DNA from: Wolbachia endosymbiont (group B) of Eucosma cana
Lineage (GTDB): Bacteria > Pseudomonadota > Alphaproteobacteria > Rickettsiales > Anaplasmataceae
NCBI RefSeq assembly: GCF_947250645.1
Contig: NZ_OX366334.1
Location: 744,001-808,000 of the forward strand
Length of the DNA stretch: 64,000 nt
Direction of reading: 5' to 3'
Of this stretch, positions 8,806-17,924 are shown piece after piece (the stretch's first letter is position 1; every line of letters starts with the position of its first letter). The notes beneath the pieces are model-generated. The model ran no database searches. It was not told the origin of the DNA and was given only the letters and a program-made list of their open reading frames with translations. The position numbers and the translations under genes are program-made.

Positions 8806-9660
8806 ATGTTTAGTACAAGTGAAGCAACAAAAAAGTTGTTTAAAGCTATTGAATTTCAAAATGCTAGTGGTGAAAGAATAACACCTGAGGAAGCTTGGAA
8901 TCATTTTCAGCAAGCATTGAAAGAAGGAGCGAATGTTAACGCTTTTGAAGATGGGGTGACACCTTTGATGTGCATTGCTTCAGCTTTTGTTACTAGTAGT
9001 AACGAAGAACAGCAATCTTTAGAGCTTATGGCTAAGTTGCTTGTACAGCATAAAAAAATTGATGTAAATATTAAAAGCAAGCAAGCTGTTATTGAGAGAA
9101 GACCAAAGGAACATGATGGTTATCCAGTGTACACCTTTTTAGGTAAAGAAGTAGTAGATCAGGGTACAAGGGGTTGTGTATATCTTGAAAATTCACAACC
9201 TGTTAATGAAGGATTTATACCTCAAAATTATGCTCGTGCAGAGGAGGAAATTAAGACCGGCAAGAAGGAAAAAAATACAGCTCTACACATTGCTTGCAAG
9301 TTGGGAAATGTAGACATGGTAAAAATATTACTTATACATCCAAAGATCAAAACTAATATTACAAACTATGAAAACAAAAATCCAAAAGATTGTATTGCAG
9401 GACATGTTAAGGAAGTAATAGAACCAGAATTCCTAAAGATAGAAGCAGTCGCTCAAAAAAGGAAACAAACTAATTATGCTTGTGCTTTTTTGTTATCTGG
9501 AGTACTTGCTGTTGGTCTATGTTTCACAGTTTATAACCCAGTTCCGTTTGCTGCAGCTGCATTGCTGTTCTTTGCAATAGGGTGTGGTTGTCTGTATAGA
9601 GCAAATACAGTTCTTAACGATGTAAATTTCTCTCAGGTTGATTTCGAACATGCTAAGTGA
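8806..9660 (+). CDS. Ankyrin-like protein with C-terminal membrane hairpin
   Basis: The 284-residue protein has ankyrin-type units near residues 38-90 (LKEGANVNAFEDGVTPLMCI) and 155-195 (NTALHIACKLGNVDMVKILL), with a longer non-repeat loop between. Two hydrophobic helices follow (residues about 222-242 and 246-266), then a short polar tail. This suggests a membrane-anchored scaffold. A strong promoter and AGGGGG lie upstream. Ankyrin proteins of Wolbachia are often considered host-interaction candidates; that role is inference here. Confidence 0.75.
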   Translation: MFSTSEATKKLFKAIEFQNASGERITPEEAWNHFQQALKEGANVNAFEDGVTPLMCIASAFVTSSNEEQQSLELMAKLLVQHKKIDVNIKSKQAVIERRPKEHDGYPVYTFLGKEVVDQGTRGCVYLENSQPVNEGFIPQNYARAEEEIKTGKKEKNTALHIACKLGNVDMVKILLIHPKIKTNITNYENKNPKDCIAGHVKEVIEPEFLKIEAVAQKRKQTNYACAFLLSGVLAVGLCFTVYNPVPFAAAALLFFAIGCGCLYRANTVLNDVNFSQVDFEHAK

Positions 9661-9675
9661 TTTATCTGTTCAGGT

Positions 9676-9885
9676 AAGGTGTCATTCCAGCACTTGATGC
9701 TGGTTTTCATTTAATCTCATTGAATTTAGCATAAGCTTTGTAAATTTTTCTAGATCCCAGTGTCAAGCACTGGGATGACATTATGGAATCTGGATCCCAG
9801 TGTCAGCTACTAGGATGACATTATGGAAATCTGGATCACGTTGTCAGCTACTAGGATGACAAAAAGGCAAGGTATTGAGATGACA
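9676..9885. repeat. Array of palindromic repeats
   Basis: Four consecutive variants of the CCCAGTGTCAAGCACTGGGATGACA hairpin repeat, two of them separated by ATTATGGAATCTGGAT spacers. The unit is the family that also occurs inside mutS and at the recombinase 3' ends. Confidence 0.75.
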
Positions 9886-9913
9886 GGAGTATGAAATGGG
9901 GCTACTTGACCAT

Positions 9914-10023
9914 TTATAGTAGTTTCGAAAATGAATGATAAATTTTCATTACGAGATTACCCCCTAAAAGCTGCGAGTTTGTATGTTAGTGCACTATCAT
10001 TTATTTTAGAAAACACTATAGTT
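9914..10023 (-). repeat. 110-bp miniature inverted-repeat element, copy 1
   Basis: Nearly identical, inverted, to 49468-49580. The ends are AACTATAGTGTTTTC and GAAACTACTATAGTT, an imperfect terminal inverted repeat. There is no coding potential. It lies between the palindromic array and dxr. Confidence 0.7.
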
Positions 10024-10069
10024 GTCTTTTCTCGTCTACCTTATTTTATCACTCTGCTGAACGGATACC
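10021..10069 (-). repeat. Dispersed repeat R1, inside the dxr 3' end
   Basis: The inverted copy of the R1 repeat. It encodes the last residues of Dxr (GIRSAE) and its TGA stop. Confidence 0.75.
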
Positions 10070-11224
10070 TTTATTTTCAATAATTTTGTTAGCAATAATA
10101 CGGCTTTCAAAATCGACACTTATTATGTCAGATAGTGAGTTAATATCAGAGTACTTGTCAAAGTTTTCTATTGTTGATTTTACTACCTCTACTACTTCTA
10201 AAAAGCCGATTCGTGATTTCAAGAATTCATTAACAGCTATCTCATTTGCAGCGTTCAAAACAATACTATTTGTATGTGGAGAAGAGGAATTTAACACTTC
10301 CATGCTTAGCTTTAGTGCAGGAAAACGTTTATGACCTGGTTCTTGAAAGGTCAATTTTCCTTGCTTTGTTAAATCTAATTTATGATTTAAAGTTGATCTT
10401 TCTGGCCAAGACAAAGCATATGCAATGGGAATTTCCATATCAGTTTCTGCAAGCACAGCAAAGCTGAATCCATCGTGATAAACGACAATTCCATGTACTA
10501 TCGATTCAGGGTGCACTACTGCTTCAATTCTATTTGGACTAATATTAAACAAATGATGTGCTTCTATTATTTCTAGTGCTTTATTCATCATTGTTGCACT
10601 ATCAACTGAGATTTTCTTTCCCATTTTCCAAGTAGGGTGACTTAGTGCCTGATTTACTGTGATATTTCTTAATTGTTCAAGGCTATAATTTAAAAATGGT
10701 CCACCAGAGGCAGTGAGTATAATCTTTTCTACACATTTATCATCATTTTGCAAAACTTGAAAAATTGCGTTGTGTTCAGAGTCGATGGGAATTATTTGTA
10801 CGCTCCTTTCTTTAGCTTTTTTAAGTAGTAACTTACCACCGCAAACAATACTCTCTTTGTTTGCTAGAGCAATAACTTTAGTACCGCTTTCTATAACCTT
10901 TATAACTGGCTCAAGGCCTGCGATGCCAACTATTGCAATAACTGAGAGATCAACGGGTAGAGAAGCAACATTTGCTAGACCTGGAGCACCAACTTCTACT
11001 TTGACGTTTGTACCAAGTAGATCTTCTTTTAAATCTTTGTAGAACCTTTCATCAGAAATGGCAGCATATTTTGCATTAAGCAGTTTTGCTTGGTGTGCTA
11101 GTAGAGCAAAGTTAGAATTGGCACTTAGTGCTTCCACCTGATATTCTTCCTTTCTCTTTGAGAGCAAATCTACAGTCTTTTTTCCAATGCTTCCTGTTGA
11201 TCCTAAAACTGAAACTTTTTTCAC
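10049..11224 (-). CDS. dxr: 1-deoxy-D-xylulose 5-phosphate reductoisomerase
   Basis: Converts DXP to MEP with NADPH, the committing step of the non-mevalonate isoprenoid pathway. It shows the NADPH loop LGSTGSIGKKTVDLL, the metal/substrate block IPIDSEHNAIFQ, TASGGPF, SHPTWKMGKKISVDSATMMN and the C-terminal helical domain. At 391 residues it is complete. The last six codons come from a dispersed repeat and replace the native terminus. It starts 27 bases after the His/Asp-rich gene, which is probably co-transcribed upstream. Confidence 0.97.
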   Translation of the reverse strand: MKKVSVLGSTGSIGKKTVDLLSKRKEEYQVEALSANSNFALLAHQAKLLNAKYAAISDERFYKDLKEDLLGTNVKVEVGAPGLANVASLPVDLSVIAIVGIAGLEPVIKVIESGTKVIALANKESIVCGGKLLLKKAKERSVQIIPIDSEHNAIFQVLQNDDKCVEKIILTASGGPFLNYSLEQLRNITVNQALSHPTWKMGKKISVDSATMMNKALEIIEAHHLFNISPNRIEAVVHPESIVHGIVVYHDGFSFAVLAETDMEIPIAYALSWPERSTLNHKLDLTKQGKLTFQEPGHKRFPALKLSMEVLNSSSPHTNSIVLNAANEIAVNEFLKSRIGFLEVVEVVKSTIENFDKYSDINSLSDIISVDFESRIIANKIIENKGIRSAE

Positions 11225-11251
11225 TAATTACAATAAAATCTTCTTAGTTAT

Positions 11252-11746
11252 TTAGTAACCAAGCTCATGATCATCACCAACAGATGGTGAAGGACCAGGT
11301 GAAAAAGATTGGCCATGATGATCACCTGCATCATGCATATCATGCAAACCATCAGCACTTTGAGCCATTTCATTGCTAGCATGGGGATAATCATCTGGAT
11401 GAGGCCCTCCATCACCATGATCCATATCCATTCCTTCTGATGGCATATCTTCTCCACCACCACCTGAAAAATATTCAGCAAGGCTTTCAAGAAATTTTAT
11501 GCCAAACATATTACCTGATTTTCCAAATAACGTTACTAGACTGCTACCACTGACCAAACCTTCGAACACATTATTATAAGCAGCAATTGCTCCTTCATGA
11601 AAGTTGAACATCCACTTCATTCCATCCACAATTGTTGCAACAGAGTCGCTATGACCAAGACCGAAACCACTTTTCTCACTAGCGGCTTCCTGATGTTGCT
11701 GCTGTGCCTGCCATTCTGCAATATTTGGACCTTGTGCTTCACTCAT
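11252..11746 (-). CDS. His/Asp-rich small protein, unknown function
   Basis: 164 residues. The N-terminal half is mildly hydrophobic and helical (residues 30-95). The last 60 residues are rich in His, Asp, Gly, Met and Pro (GMDMDHGDGGPHPDDYPH, then DGLHDMHDAGDHHGQ), a composition that could bind divalent metal. I see no signal peptide and no clear membrane span. It is followed closely by dxr on the same strand. The family is not recognised, and metal binding is only inferred from composition. Confidence 0.6.
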   Translation of the reverse strand: MSEAQGPNIAEWQAQQQHQEAASEKSGFGLGHSDSVATIVDGMKWMFNFHEGAIAAYNNVFEGLVSGSSLVTLFGKSGNMFGIKFLESLAEYFSGGGGEDMPSEGMDMDHGDGGPHPDDYPHASNEMAQSADGLHDMHDAGDHHGQSFSPGPSPSVGDDHELGY

Positions 11747-11862
11747 AAACTTTTATTCTAAGCCTTAAGCTATTATTTTACCAAAAACACTGTAAAATAT
11801 CAATTATTTTAAAAGAGGGTCATCAAAAAGCTGAGTGTCAGCTATTTTGATGACTCTAAAAA

Positions 11863-12375
11863 TTAGGCAGCAAGTATAGTATCCCATACTTGAATATTTG
11901 GTTGTTCAATGGCAACATTTTGCATATTTGTGGAAGCACGAATAGTATCCGATCCTAGAATATTTAGTTGTTGAATGACAACATTTTGCACATTTGTGGA
12001 AGTATGAATAGTACACGGTCCTAGAATATTTAGTTGTTTAATGACAACATTTTGCACATTTGTGGAAGCATGAATAGTATTCGGTCCTAGAATATTTGGT
12101 TGTTCAGTGGCAACATTTTCCACATTTGTAGAAACATGAGAAGATGCTCTTCTTGCATAAGCCATTGATAACGCACCAACTCCAGCTCCAATTATGAAAC
12201 TAGGTACAGATGATTCTCCAAATTCCTTACTTATTTCGTTAAACAACACTGTTGCAGCTACTGATAATCCAACTCCAAGTATTGGTTTACACACATCTTG
12301 TTTTAACTTTTGTTTTAATTCTAACGATCTGTTATCTAACCCTTCTCGTCGTAAGTGTTCTAAATTCATAGTCAT
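11863..12375 (-). CDS. Glycine-rich membrane protein with four tail repeats
   Basis: 170 residues. The start MNLEHLRREGLDNRSLELKQ is followed by a glycine/alanine-rich hydrophobic region (residues about 33-72, VGLSVAATVLFNEISKEF then FIIGAGVGALSMAYARR). Four 22-residue units of the type STNVQNVVIKQLNILGPNTI follow. The first unit matches the single C-terminal tail of the paralogues at 19605, 20671 and 21868. The function is unknown. The start at 12375 (MTMNLE) or Met3 are both possible. A promoter sits 25-50 bases upstream. Confidence 0.65.
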   Translation of the reverse strand: MTMNLEHLRREGLDNRSLELKQKLKQDVCKPILGVGLSVAATVLFNEISKEFGESSVPSFIIGAGVGALSMAYARRASSHVSTNVENVATEQPNILGPNTIHASTNVQNVVIKQLNILGPCTIHTSTNVQNVVIQQLNILGSDTIRASTNMQNVAIEQPNIQVWDTILAA

Positions 12376-12399
12376 TATCCATTAATTAATTATAGTTAA

Positions 12400-12428
12400 A
12401 TAATATACTGTAATTAATGTTTAATCAA
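12400..12428 (-). promoter_or_regulatory. Promoter of the 12375 gene (TTGATT-17-TATTAT)
   Basis: Read on the minus strand, TTGATT and TATTAT are 17 bases apart. The same boxes with similar spacers precede the paralogues at 19605 and 20671, so the family shares its promoter type. Confidence 0.65.
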
Positions 12429-12732
12429 GATAATTATTAATATATTAAAGAATGAAATGCCAAAAATAACTGACAGGCTCTTTTAACTAGAAATATTTAA
12501 GAAATTTACTAAATGAAAAAAGGCATTTACTCTATACCAAAACATCGATGATGTGCTGTAGTAACAAAGTGATGACTTGAGGTTTAAGACAGCTTCTATT
12601 TCTTCTTAGAAGACTGCTCCTCTCTCTTTCATTTTCATTATATATTATCTTAGTATTAACTTACTCATAAATTTTTGACAATCATTAATAATTTAGTTAT
12701 CATTAGTACTATATTAATAATAAGGAAGAGAA

Positions 12733-13940
12733 ATGCTTACTAATAATAATAACACACCATCATTGGAAAAACACTTGTAAGCATAACAATAAAAATGGAA
12801 AATCTCCTAGTGTTACTGCAGAAAAAAGTAGCAGTGGCAATAAGCCAAGAAGAGATCAATCTAAGAGTCCTGTTCAACAATCATCTCTTAATTTTGCAGA
12901 AAATCCACTATTTAAGAAAAAACAAGAAGAACATAATGTAAATAGCGAAACTGCAGATGAAGGAAGCAATATTAGACAGAGTGAGCCAAATAGAGGATTA
13001 ACTCCCAAGCCTGTATCACCTAGAGTTTTGAGTCCTCAACAAGATAATGGTAATAGTAACAAACCTTCAGGAACTAACAATAGTACTCAATCAGAAAAAG
13101 GGCTATCTGAGAATCCTATTCAACTTCCAACAGAACAAAAAATCGATACTCCCATTTTGGTTAATACTTCAGTTGGCATAAGCAAGGCAACTGCCTTAAA
13201 ATATTCAATTGCTACTTTGTTGCTATGTATATCTAGTGTTACAGCTGGTATATATACATATCTTTCGATTTCAGTAACACTAAGTGATCCAGTACTTTTC
13301 ACAGTTATTGCTTTTGTTTCTGCATCGGTTATGTTGAGCTTAGCTGCATATCTTATCAATTCACACCTTTCTGCAATAAACAGCGAGAAAGGAGTTGATC
13401 CTGGTAGAAAACAATCACAATATAGTGAATTGCAGAAAGAAACAGAAAGCTTGGGACATAGCAATACTCCTACATCATCACTTTCAGTAATAGCTGAAAC
13501 ACCCATTGTACCACTAACCTCCTCCTCCATCTTTAGGGAATAATTTCCCTTCTGGGCCTGCAACGGATGCTGGTATGTTTGCAGAGATGAAGAGTAAGAC
13601 ACTAAAGAAAACTGATTCTTTTGCAGGTAAACCTGGGGGTCATAACGAAACTTATGCTTTGTTTGCAGAAATAAAAAAAGGAAAAAACCTCATGAGCAAG
13701 GAAGAGCGTGACAAGATTGAGAAGAAGAGGTTAAAAGAACAGGAAGCAAAGAAGTCAAGCAATAAAGGAGGTGGGCAACAAGAAAAAAAAGAAGATCATA
13801 TAGCTGATTTGAATAAAGTACTTCAGAAACGAAGGGCAGGCCTTCATGGAAAGCAAGGGAGCAACGTACAACAGCCAAGTAACCTGGACGGGGCATTCAG
13901 TAAAATGTCAGCTATGATCTCACCACCACGGAGAGTGTAA
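12733..13940 (+). pseudogene. Pro-rich membrane protein with WH2-like motifs, frameshifted
   Basis: Three frames join into one protein. The first runs from ATG 12733 for 13 codons to the A5 run near 12772. The second (to 13542) is a polar Ser/Asn/Pro-rich segment, then two membrane helices (about 13190-13375). The third runs from a CCT tract near 13518 to 13940. It gives PPPPSLGNNFPSG, then two WH2-like motifs, GMFAEMKSKTLKKTDSF and YALFAEIKKGKNL, then a Lys-rich helical region. WH2 motifs bind actin in eukaryotic and some bacterial proteins. The last stop lies at the junction with the IS481-derived element, so the tail may also be cut. The two slips could be decay or sequencing error. Confidence 0.6.
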
Positions 13941-13975
13941 TAGTTTAGACTTAATCTGACAGACGAACAAAGTAA

Positions 13976-15079
13976 TACCAATTCTCATTGTTGTGGAGTC
14001 AAATAGGAAACAGAGCAGAGTTGTTTAATTGTAGAAGTAGCAAGAGAGGTAAGAAATTTGCATAAAGTGCTCTCAAGCAAAGCAATAGTACTGTATATTT
14101 TATTGCGCAAAATGTTCTGTTTTATATATAACCAAAGCCTCTCAACAGGATTAAGTTCAGGTGAATATGGAGGTAGGTATATAATCTCAATGTTTTTAGG
14201 TACCTTTAAATTTTTTGACTTATGCCAACTAGCACAGTCCATAACAAGAACAGCTTCTCTTGTCCCTAGATATTGCAACATTTGCTCAAGAAATATATTC
14301 ATGCAATCAGTGTTAACATTTGGTGCAAATAAGCTAAAACTCTCTCCATTTTTAGGATTAACTGCACTGTAGAGATAAAAATTATGCCTACCTAACTTTA
14401 TTTTAACCCGAGTTCTAGTACCTTTTTTAAACCATCCATGCCCAACTTTCGAATGTGTGCCAAACCTTGATTCATCAAAGAAAAATAGCTCTTTTTCAGG
14501 ATACTTTCCAATAACTTCATTGAGATTTTTTTTTGAATTCCTCTTGTTTACTTTTATCTTGTACGTTGTGTACTGGTCTTGGTGTAATATATGAAAATTT
14601 CATCTTTTGCATATGGCGGTGTACTGTAGATTTGCTAATATTTAAGTCGAACTTTTCCTGTATTCTTATTCTCATTTCTTTAATGGTAATATTAGGGTTT
14701 TCTTCTATCCATGCTTCAATTTGCTGTAGTTGAGCCTGATTTAATTTAGTTTTTCTTCGGCGTGATCGAGGAGCAAACAGTTTTTCTTCTCTGCCAAATT
14801 TCAAGAGTTTTATCCACGAAGTTAGTGCCTTTCTTGAAATGCAATATATTTTTGCTACAGACGTTATACTGTACTTTTTTGCTGCAATTACAGCGTTTAG
14901 TTTTTTTGAAACATATGCATTATTCCTTACTTTCTTCAGCATCTCTTTTGCTGATTTTACTACTTCTTCATCCAATAATTTTGATCTGAGTGCCATTTAT
15001 ACCTAAACTATTTCACTTATTTCATTATGGCTTTTCTTCCATTATTGTCTATCTGTTTCCCGTGTAACGGGAATTGGTA
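13976..15079 (-). mobile_element. IS630-family element, copy 2
   Basis: 1104 bp, inverse orientation to 1835-2938, with the same TACCAATTC ends and an apparent TAA duplication. Its target is the miniature IS481 derivative. Confidence 0.88.
13985..14996 (-). CDS. IS630-family transposase, copy 2
   Basis: The predicted proteins are identical to copy 1. The N-terminal frame runs 14996-14517. The catalytic frame (FFFDES, VMDCASWHKS, PPYSPELNPVERLW) ends at 13985. The same A9 run joins them. Conservation of the shift in both copies supports a functional recoding site. Confidence 0.8.
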
Positions 15080-15137
15080 TAAGATAAAAATATAAACAAG
15101 TTTTAAAGGAGTGTCAGATCAAGTCTAAACTATTACA

Positions 15138-15516
15138 AATGAAGGTAGCTTATTGATGGAGATTGCTATTAAGTAACAATGCTCATGCAGCTGTGATTTA
15201 AACTCACGCACTCCTGCTTTTTTGAGAATTTTCCGCAATATTTGGTCTAACAACTCTTTCAGTAATAACTTCAGCAAACTCATTTGTTATTGCTGTCGTA
15301 TGGTAAAAAAATATCTTAATAAAAGCTGTTACACTATTACTAGCAAGATATCAATCACGCTCTATTGGATCTACATTTTGATTTAAAATCGCCTATTTTC
15401 TTGCACCTTTTTGCCATTCATAGAATGTTAACTTTGAACCTCTTGGCTACAAATGCTCTACTTTCTCCTACATCCAATGCTTTTTTCCTTAAATCATAAC
15501 TATATGCTGCTGGCAT
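15138..15516 (-). pseudogene. Degenerate IS630-type transposase remnant
   Basis: From ATG 15514-15516 the minus strand reads MPAAYSYDLRKKALDVGESR and AFVAKRFKVN, then after a frameshift FYEWQKGARK. This is the helix-turn-helix start of a different IS630-type transposase from the one in the nearby element. Stops and shifts break it within 90 codons. The rest (15138-15340) contains another short open piece (ITNEFAEVITERVVRPNIAE) that I cannot assign. No terminal repeats are seen. Confidence 0.5.
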
Positions 15517-15705
15517 TCACATCTCCTCACTACTTTACCTGTTCTATCATGTTCCGACTATTAGGAAAAGAGCTATAATTTTCAATACTAACAAAACTAC
15601 TTCCCAATCTTTTACACAGCAACCTATCGAACTTAATTCTGTGAATATATGATCAATAAAAAAACTTGGAGAAAAAGGAAGAATAGACTTCTTCCTTTCA
15701 CTTAA

Positions 15706-17007
15706 CTACGCTGTTATATTTACCCCTGTATCAACAACTCCTTGTCCTACATTAACTCTATCTAGATTCTCACTAGGCTTTGAAATTACATATGTAATAC
15801 CACCAGCAACAAGTCCTGTTACTAGAGCAGCAGCTATAGCTATACCAATTAAAGCCAATATCGGTAATGCAACACCAGCAGCAAAACATCCACCACCAGT
15901 TGCCAATGCAGCTATAGCACCATAAACACAGCCAATTATTATTGGTTTATTAGTAGTTTTTACTTTGTCTTTTTGTTTACTACTCTCTATTTCAGATGTA
16001 CTACTTTCATCAGTTATATTTCCTTCAGTTTTAGGAACGATGCTTTCAGCCATTGAAGACTGTTCATTACTTTCACAATCGGACATAATACTTATTTCAG
16101 ATGTACTACTTTCATCAGTTATATTTCCTTCAGTTTTAGGAACGATGCTTTCAGCCATTGAAGACTGTTCATTACTTTCACAATCGGACATAATACTTAT
16201 TTCAGATGTACTACTTTCATCAGTTATATTTCCTTCAGTTTTAGGAACGATGCTTTCAGCCATTGAAGACTGTTCATTACTTTCACAATCGGGCATAATA
16301 CTTTTAAATATTTGTACCACATCAGCATTGTGCTGTGGATTTTTTGATATTGAGTATAAAATCGCTCCAATTATGCTGTTACTATCTTTACTTTCCCAAT
16401 TAGGTACGACCCTTTTAAGTGTTGTTAGAACATCATCACTAGAACTTATGCTCTTTTTAAGTATATCTAGCCAACCACTAATTTTAGTTTTTTCCTTTTC
16501 ATCTTGTTCTTGATTTTTTAATATTTCTAAAATCTTACTGGTTTCGTTAAGATAATCTTTTCTTACACTAGCGAAAACTTTTTCTAACATATTATTCTTT
16601 TCAGCTACATCTAGAATATTTTTAATAGCTTCCTGATTATAAAGAATTGTAGCATGGGCAAGCAGTGTTATATCATGTTCCGCACCGTTTTTGAACTTCA
16701 AACTTATATTTGCAGTAGTAAGTACTGCTTCTAATATCGCTTTATCTTTAATTACATCTAAAATATTTTTAATAACTTTCTGGTTACTAAAACCCATAGC
16801 ATAGGCAAAAGGTGTTAGAGTATGATTTTCACAATCTCGTAACTCTTTAGTTATACTCGCAATAGTAAGTGCTTTTTCTAATACCCCTTCTTTTTCTAAA
16901 TTTTTGAGAATATCAGTAATCTTATCCTCTTTCCCTTTTTCTATTTCAGAAATTAAACAATCATATAATCTTTGTTGTGTTTCGTTTAATTCTTCATATT
17001 TTGGCAT
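15706..17007 (-). CDS. Helical-repeat membrane protein with 3 x 35-residue repeats
   Basis: 433 residues. Residues about 15-160 form degenerate ankyrin-like units of about 40 residues (NHTLTPFAYAMGFSNQKVIK, HDITLLAHATILYNQEAIK). Then follow three copies of a 35-residue acidic unit (SIMSDCESNEQSSMAESIVP, then KTEGNITDESSTSEI). A Lys-rich linker leads to two glycine-rich membrane helices (residues about 360-410) and a short tail ending GVVDTGVNITA. The function is unknown. The layout of soluble repeats, low-complexity stalk and C-terminal membrane hairpin resembles the ankyrin genes at 8806 and 40294. It stands alone with its own leader. Confidence 0.7.
   Translation of the reverse strand: MPKYEELNETQQRLYDCLISEIEKGKEDKITDILKNLEKEGVLEKALTIASITKELRDCENHTLTPFAYAMGFSNQKVIKNILDVIKDKAILEAVLTTANISLKFKNGAEHDITLLAHATILYNQEAIKNILDVAEKNNMLEKVFASVRKDYLNETSKILEILKNQEQDEKEKTKISGWLDILKKSISSSDDVLTTLKRVVPNWESKDSNSIIGAILYSISKNPQHNADVVQIFKSIMPDCESNEQSSMAESIVPKTEGNITDESSTSEISIMSDCESNEQSSMAESIVPKTEGNITDESSTSEISIMSDCESNEQSSMAESIVPKTEGNITDESSTSEIESSKQKDKVKTTNKPIIIGCVYGAIAALATGGGCFAAGVALPILALIGIAIAAALVTGLVAGGITYVISKPSENLDRVNVGQGVVDTGVNITA
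15989..16303 (-). repeat. Three tandem 105-bp repeats within the 15706 gene
   Basis: The unit starting ATTTCAGATGTACTACTTTC recurs at exactly 105-base spacing (15989, 16094, 16199), near-identical, and in frame (35 codons). Such perfect repeats expand or contract readily, so copy number may vary between strains. Confidence 0.9.
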
Positions 17008-17162
17008 ATAAAATTCTCCTATTCAAAATAATAATATACTTTAATTATTATATATTTAAGCAAACAAGTCAATAAATTAATAAAATACTGTGGTGCCAAA
17101 AACACTCAAACAAGAAAAAGTGCTCTGGTGCTCATTCTTTGTTTATAAATAATATTCTTGAT

Positions 17163-17921
17163 TCAATCCTTTGCTTTCTTCTCAATATATCTACATATCA
17201 GAATAGACAGCTCATATAATACCAACATTGGAATTGCAAGCCCTACTTGGCTTAGTACATCAGGTGGAGTTAAGATTGCAGCAATAATGAAAATTACCAC
17301 TATCGCAATTCTCCGTTTATTTGACAAACTTTGTGCAGTGATTAGCCCTACTTTCACCATTAAGGTTAGTATGACTGGAATTTGAAATGCAGTACCAAAA
17401 GCGAACGCGAATTGAAGAACAAGGTCTAAATATTCACTAACTGATGGCATAAACTCTATTGGTATACCGAAAGATTTACCGCTATGTTCAAAAGCAATAA
17501 AAAATTTCCAGGCTAAGGGAAATATGTAGTAGTAAACTACAGCGGCTCCCGTTACAAACAAAACCGGTGTTGCAATTAAGTATGGCAATAACACCGCCCT
17601 TTCTCTTTTATATAAGCCAGGTGCTAGAAACATATAGAATTGCCATGCAAACACAGGAAAAGAAAACAACAGTGCACTCATTATTGCAACCCTGAGATAT
17701 ACAAAAAACGCTTCTGTTAAGTCTGTATAGATTAGAGAAAAATCATCACTATCTTTTGTAACTTCTATTAAAGGTGCAAGTAAAAAGCGGTATATATTTT
17801 CTTTAAAGTAGTAACAAAACCCGAAGGTAACACAAAAAAATAGAAAGCAAAAAATAACCCTTTTTCTAAGTTCCGCAAAGTGCTCATAAAATGAAGCATA
17901 TTTTTGTGAGTTTTCGTTCAT
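17163..17921 (-). CDS. tatC: Sec-independent protein translocase TatC
   Basis: Membrane core of the twin-arginine translocase, which recognises RR signal peptides. At 252 residues with six membrane helices it has the family size. The N-terminal HFAELRKRVIFCF motif, the conserved FPVFAWQFYMFLAPGLYKRER loop region and the ITPPDVLSQ-type motif (AAILTPPDVLSQVGLAIP) before the last helices are present. It starts 3 bases after the stop of gap and is surely in the same transcript. Confidence 0.96.
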   Translation of the reverse strand: MNENSQKYASFYEHFAELRKRVIFCFLFFCVTFGFCYYFKENIYRFLLAPLIEVTKDSDDFSLIYTDLTEAFFVYLRVAIMSALLFSFPVFAWQFYMFLAPGLYKRERAVLLPYLIATPVLFVTGAAVVYYYIFPLAWKFFIAFEHSGKSFGIPIEFMPSVSEYLDLVLQFAFAFGTAFQIPVILTLMVKVGLITAQSLSNKRRIAIVVIFIIAAILTPPDVLSQVGLAIPMLVLYELSILICRYIEKKAKD

Positions 17922-17924
17922 ACT

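Larger units (their letters stand above)
13936..15137. mobile_element. IS481-derived miniature element interrupted by IS630
   Basis: The left part (13936-13975) is the IS481 terminus TGTAATAGTTTAGACTTAAT and following bases. The right part (15080-15137) is about 40 bases of IS481 leader (to GGAGTGTCAG) joined directly to the opposite terminus ending AACTATTACA. Without the IS630 inserted between them, this is a roughly 95-bp element with both IS481 ends and no transposase. Confidence 0.8.

Noticed and set aside
9676-9885. Spaced repeats as a possible CRISPR array
   Set aside because: Units are degenerate, self-palindromic and closely related to dispersed repeats; spacers are not unique and no cas gene is near.
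11248-11490. Met/Leu-rich 80-codon frame on the minus strand
   Set aside because: It is a shifted reading of the His/Asp-rich gene (its GAT/CAT codons read as ATG/ATC).
15965-16513. 182-codon plus-strand frame with perfect repeats
   Set aside because: It is the antisense of the 105-bp repeats of the 15706 gene, which has better start, promoter side and domain layout.
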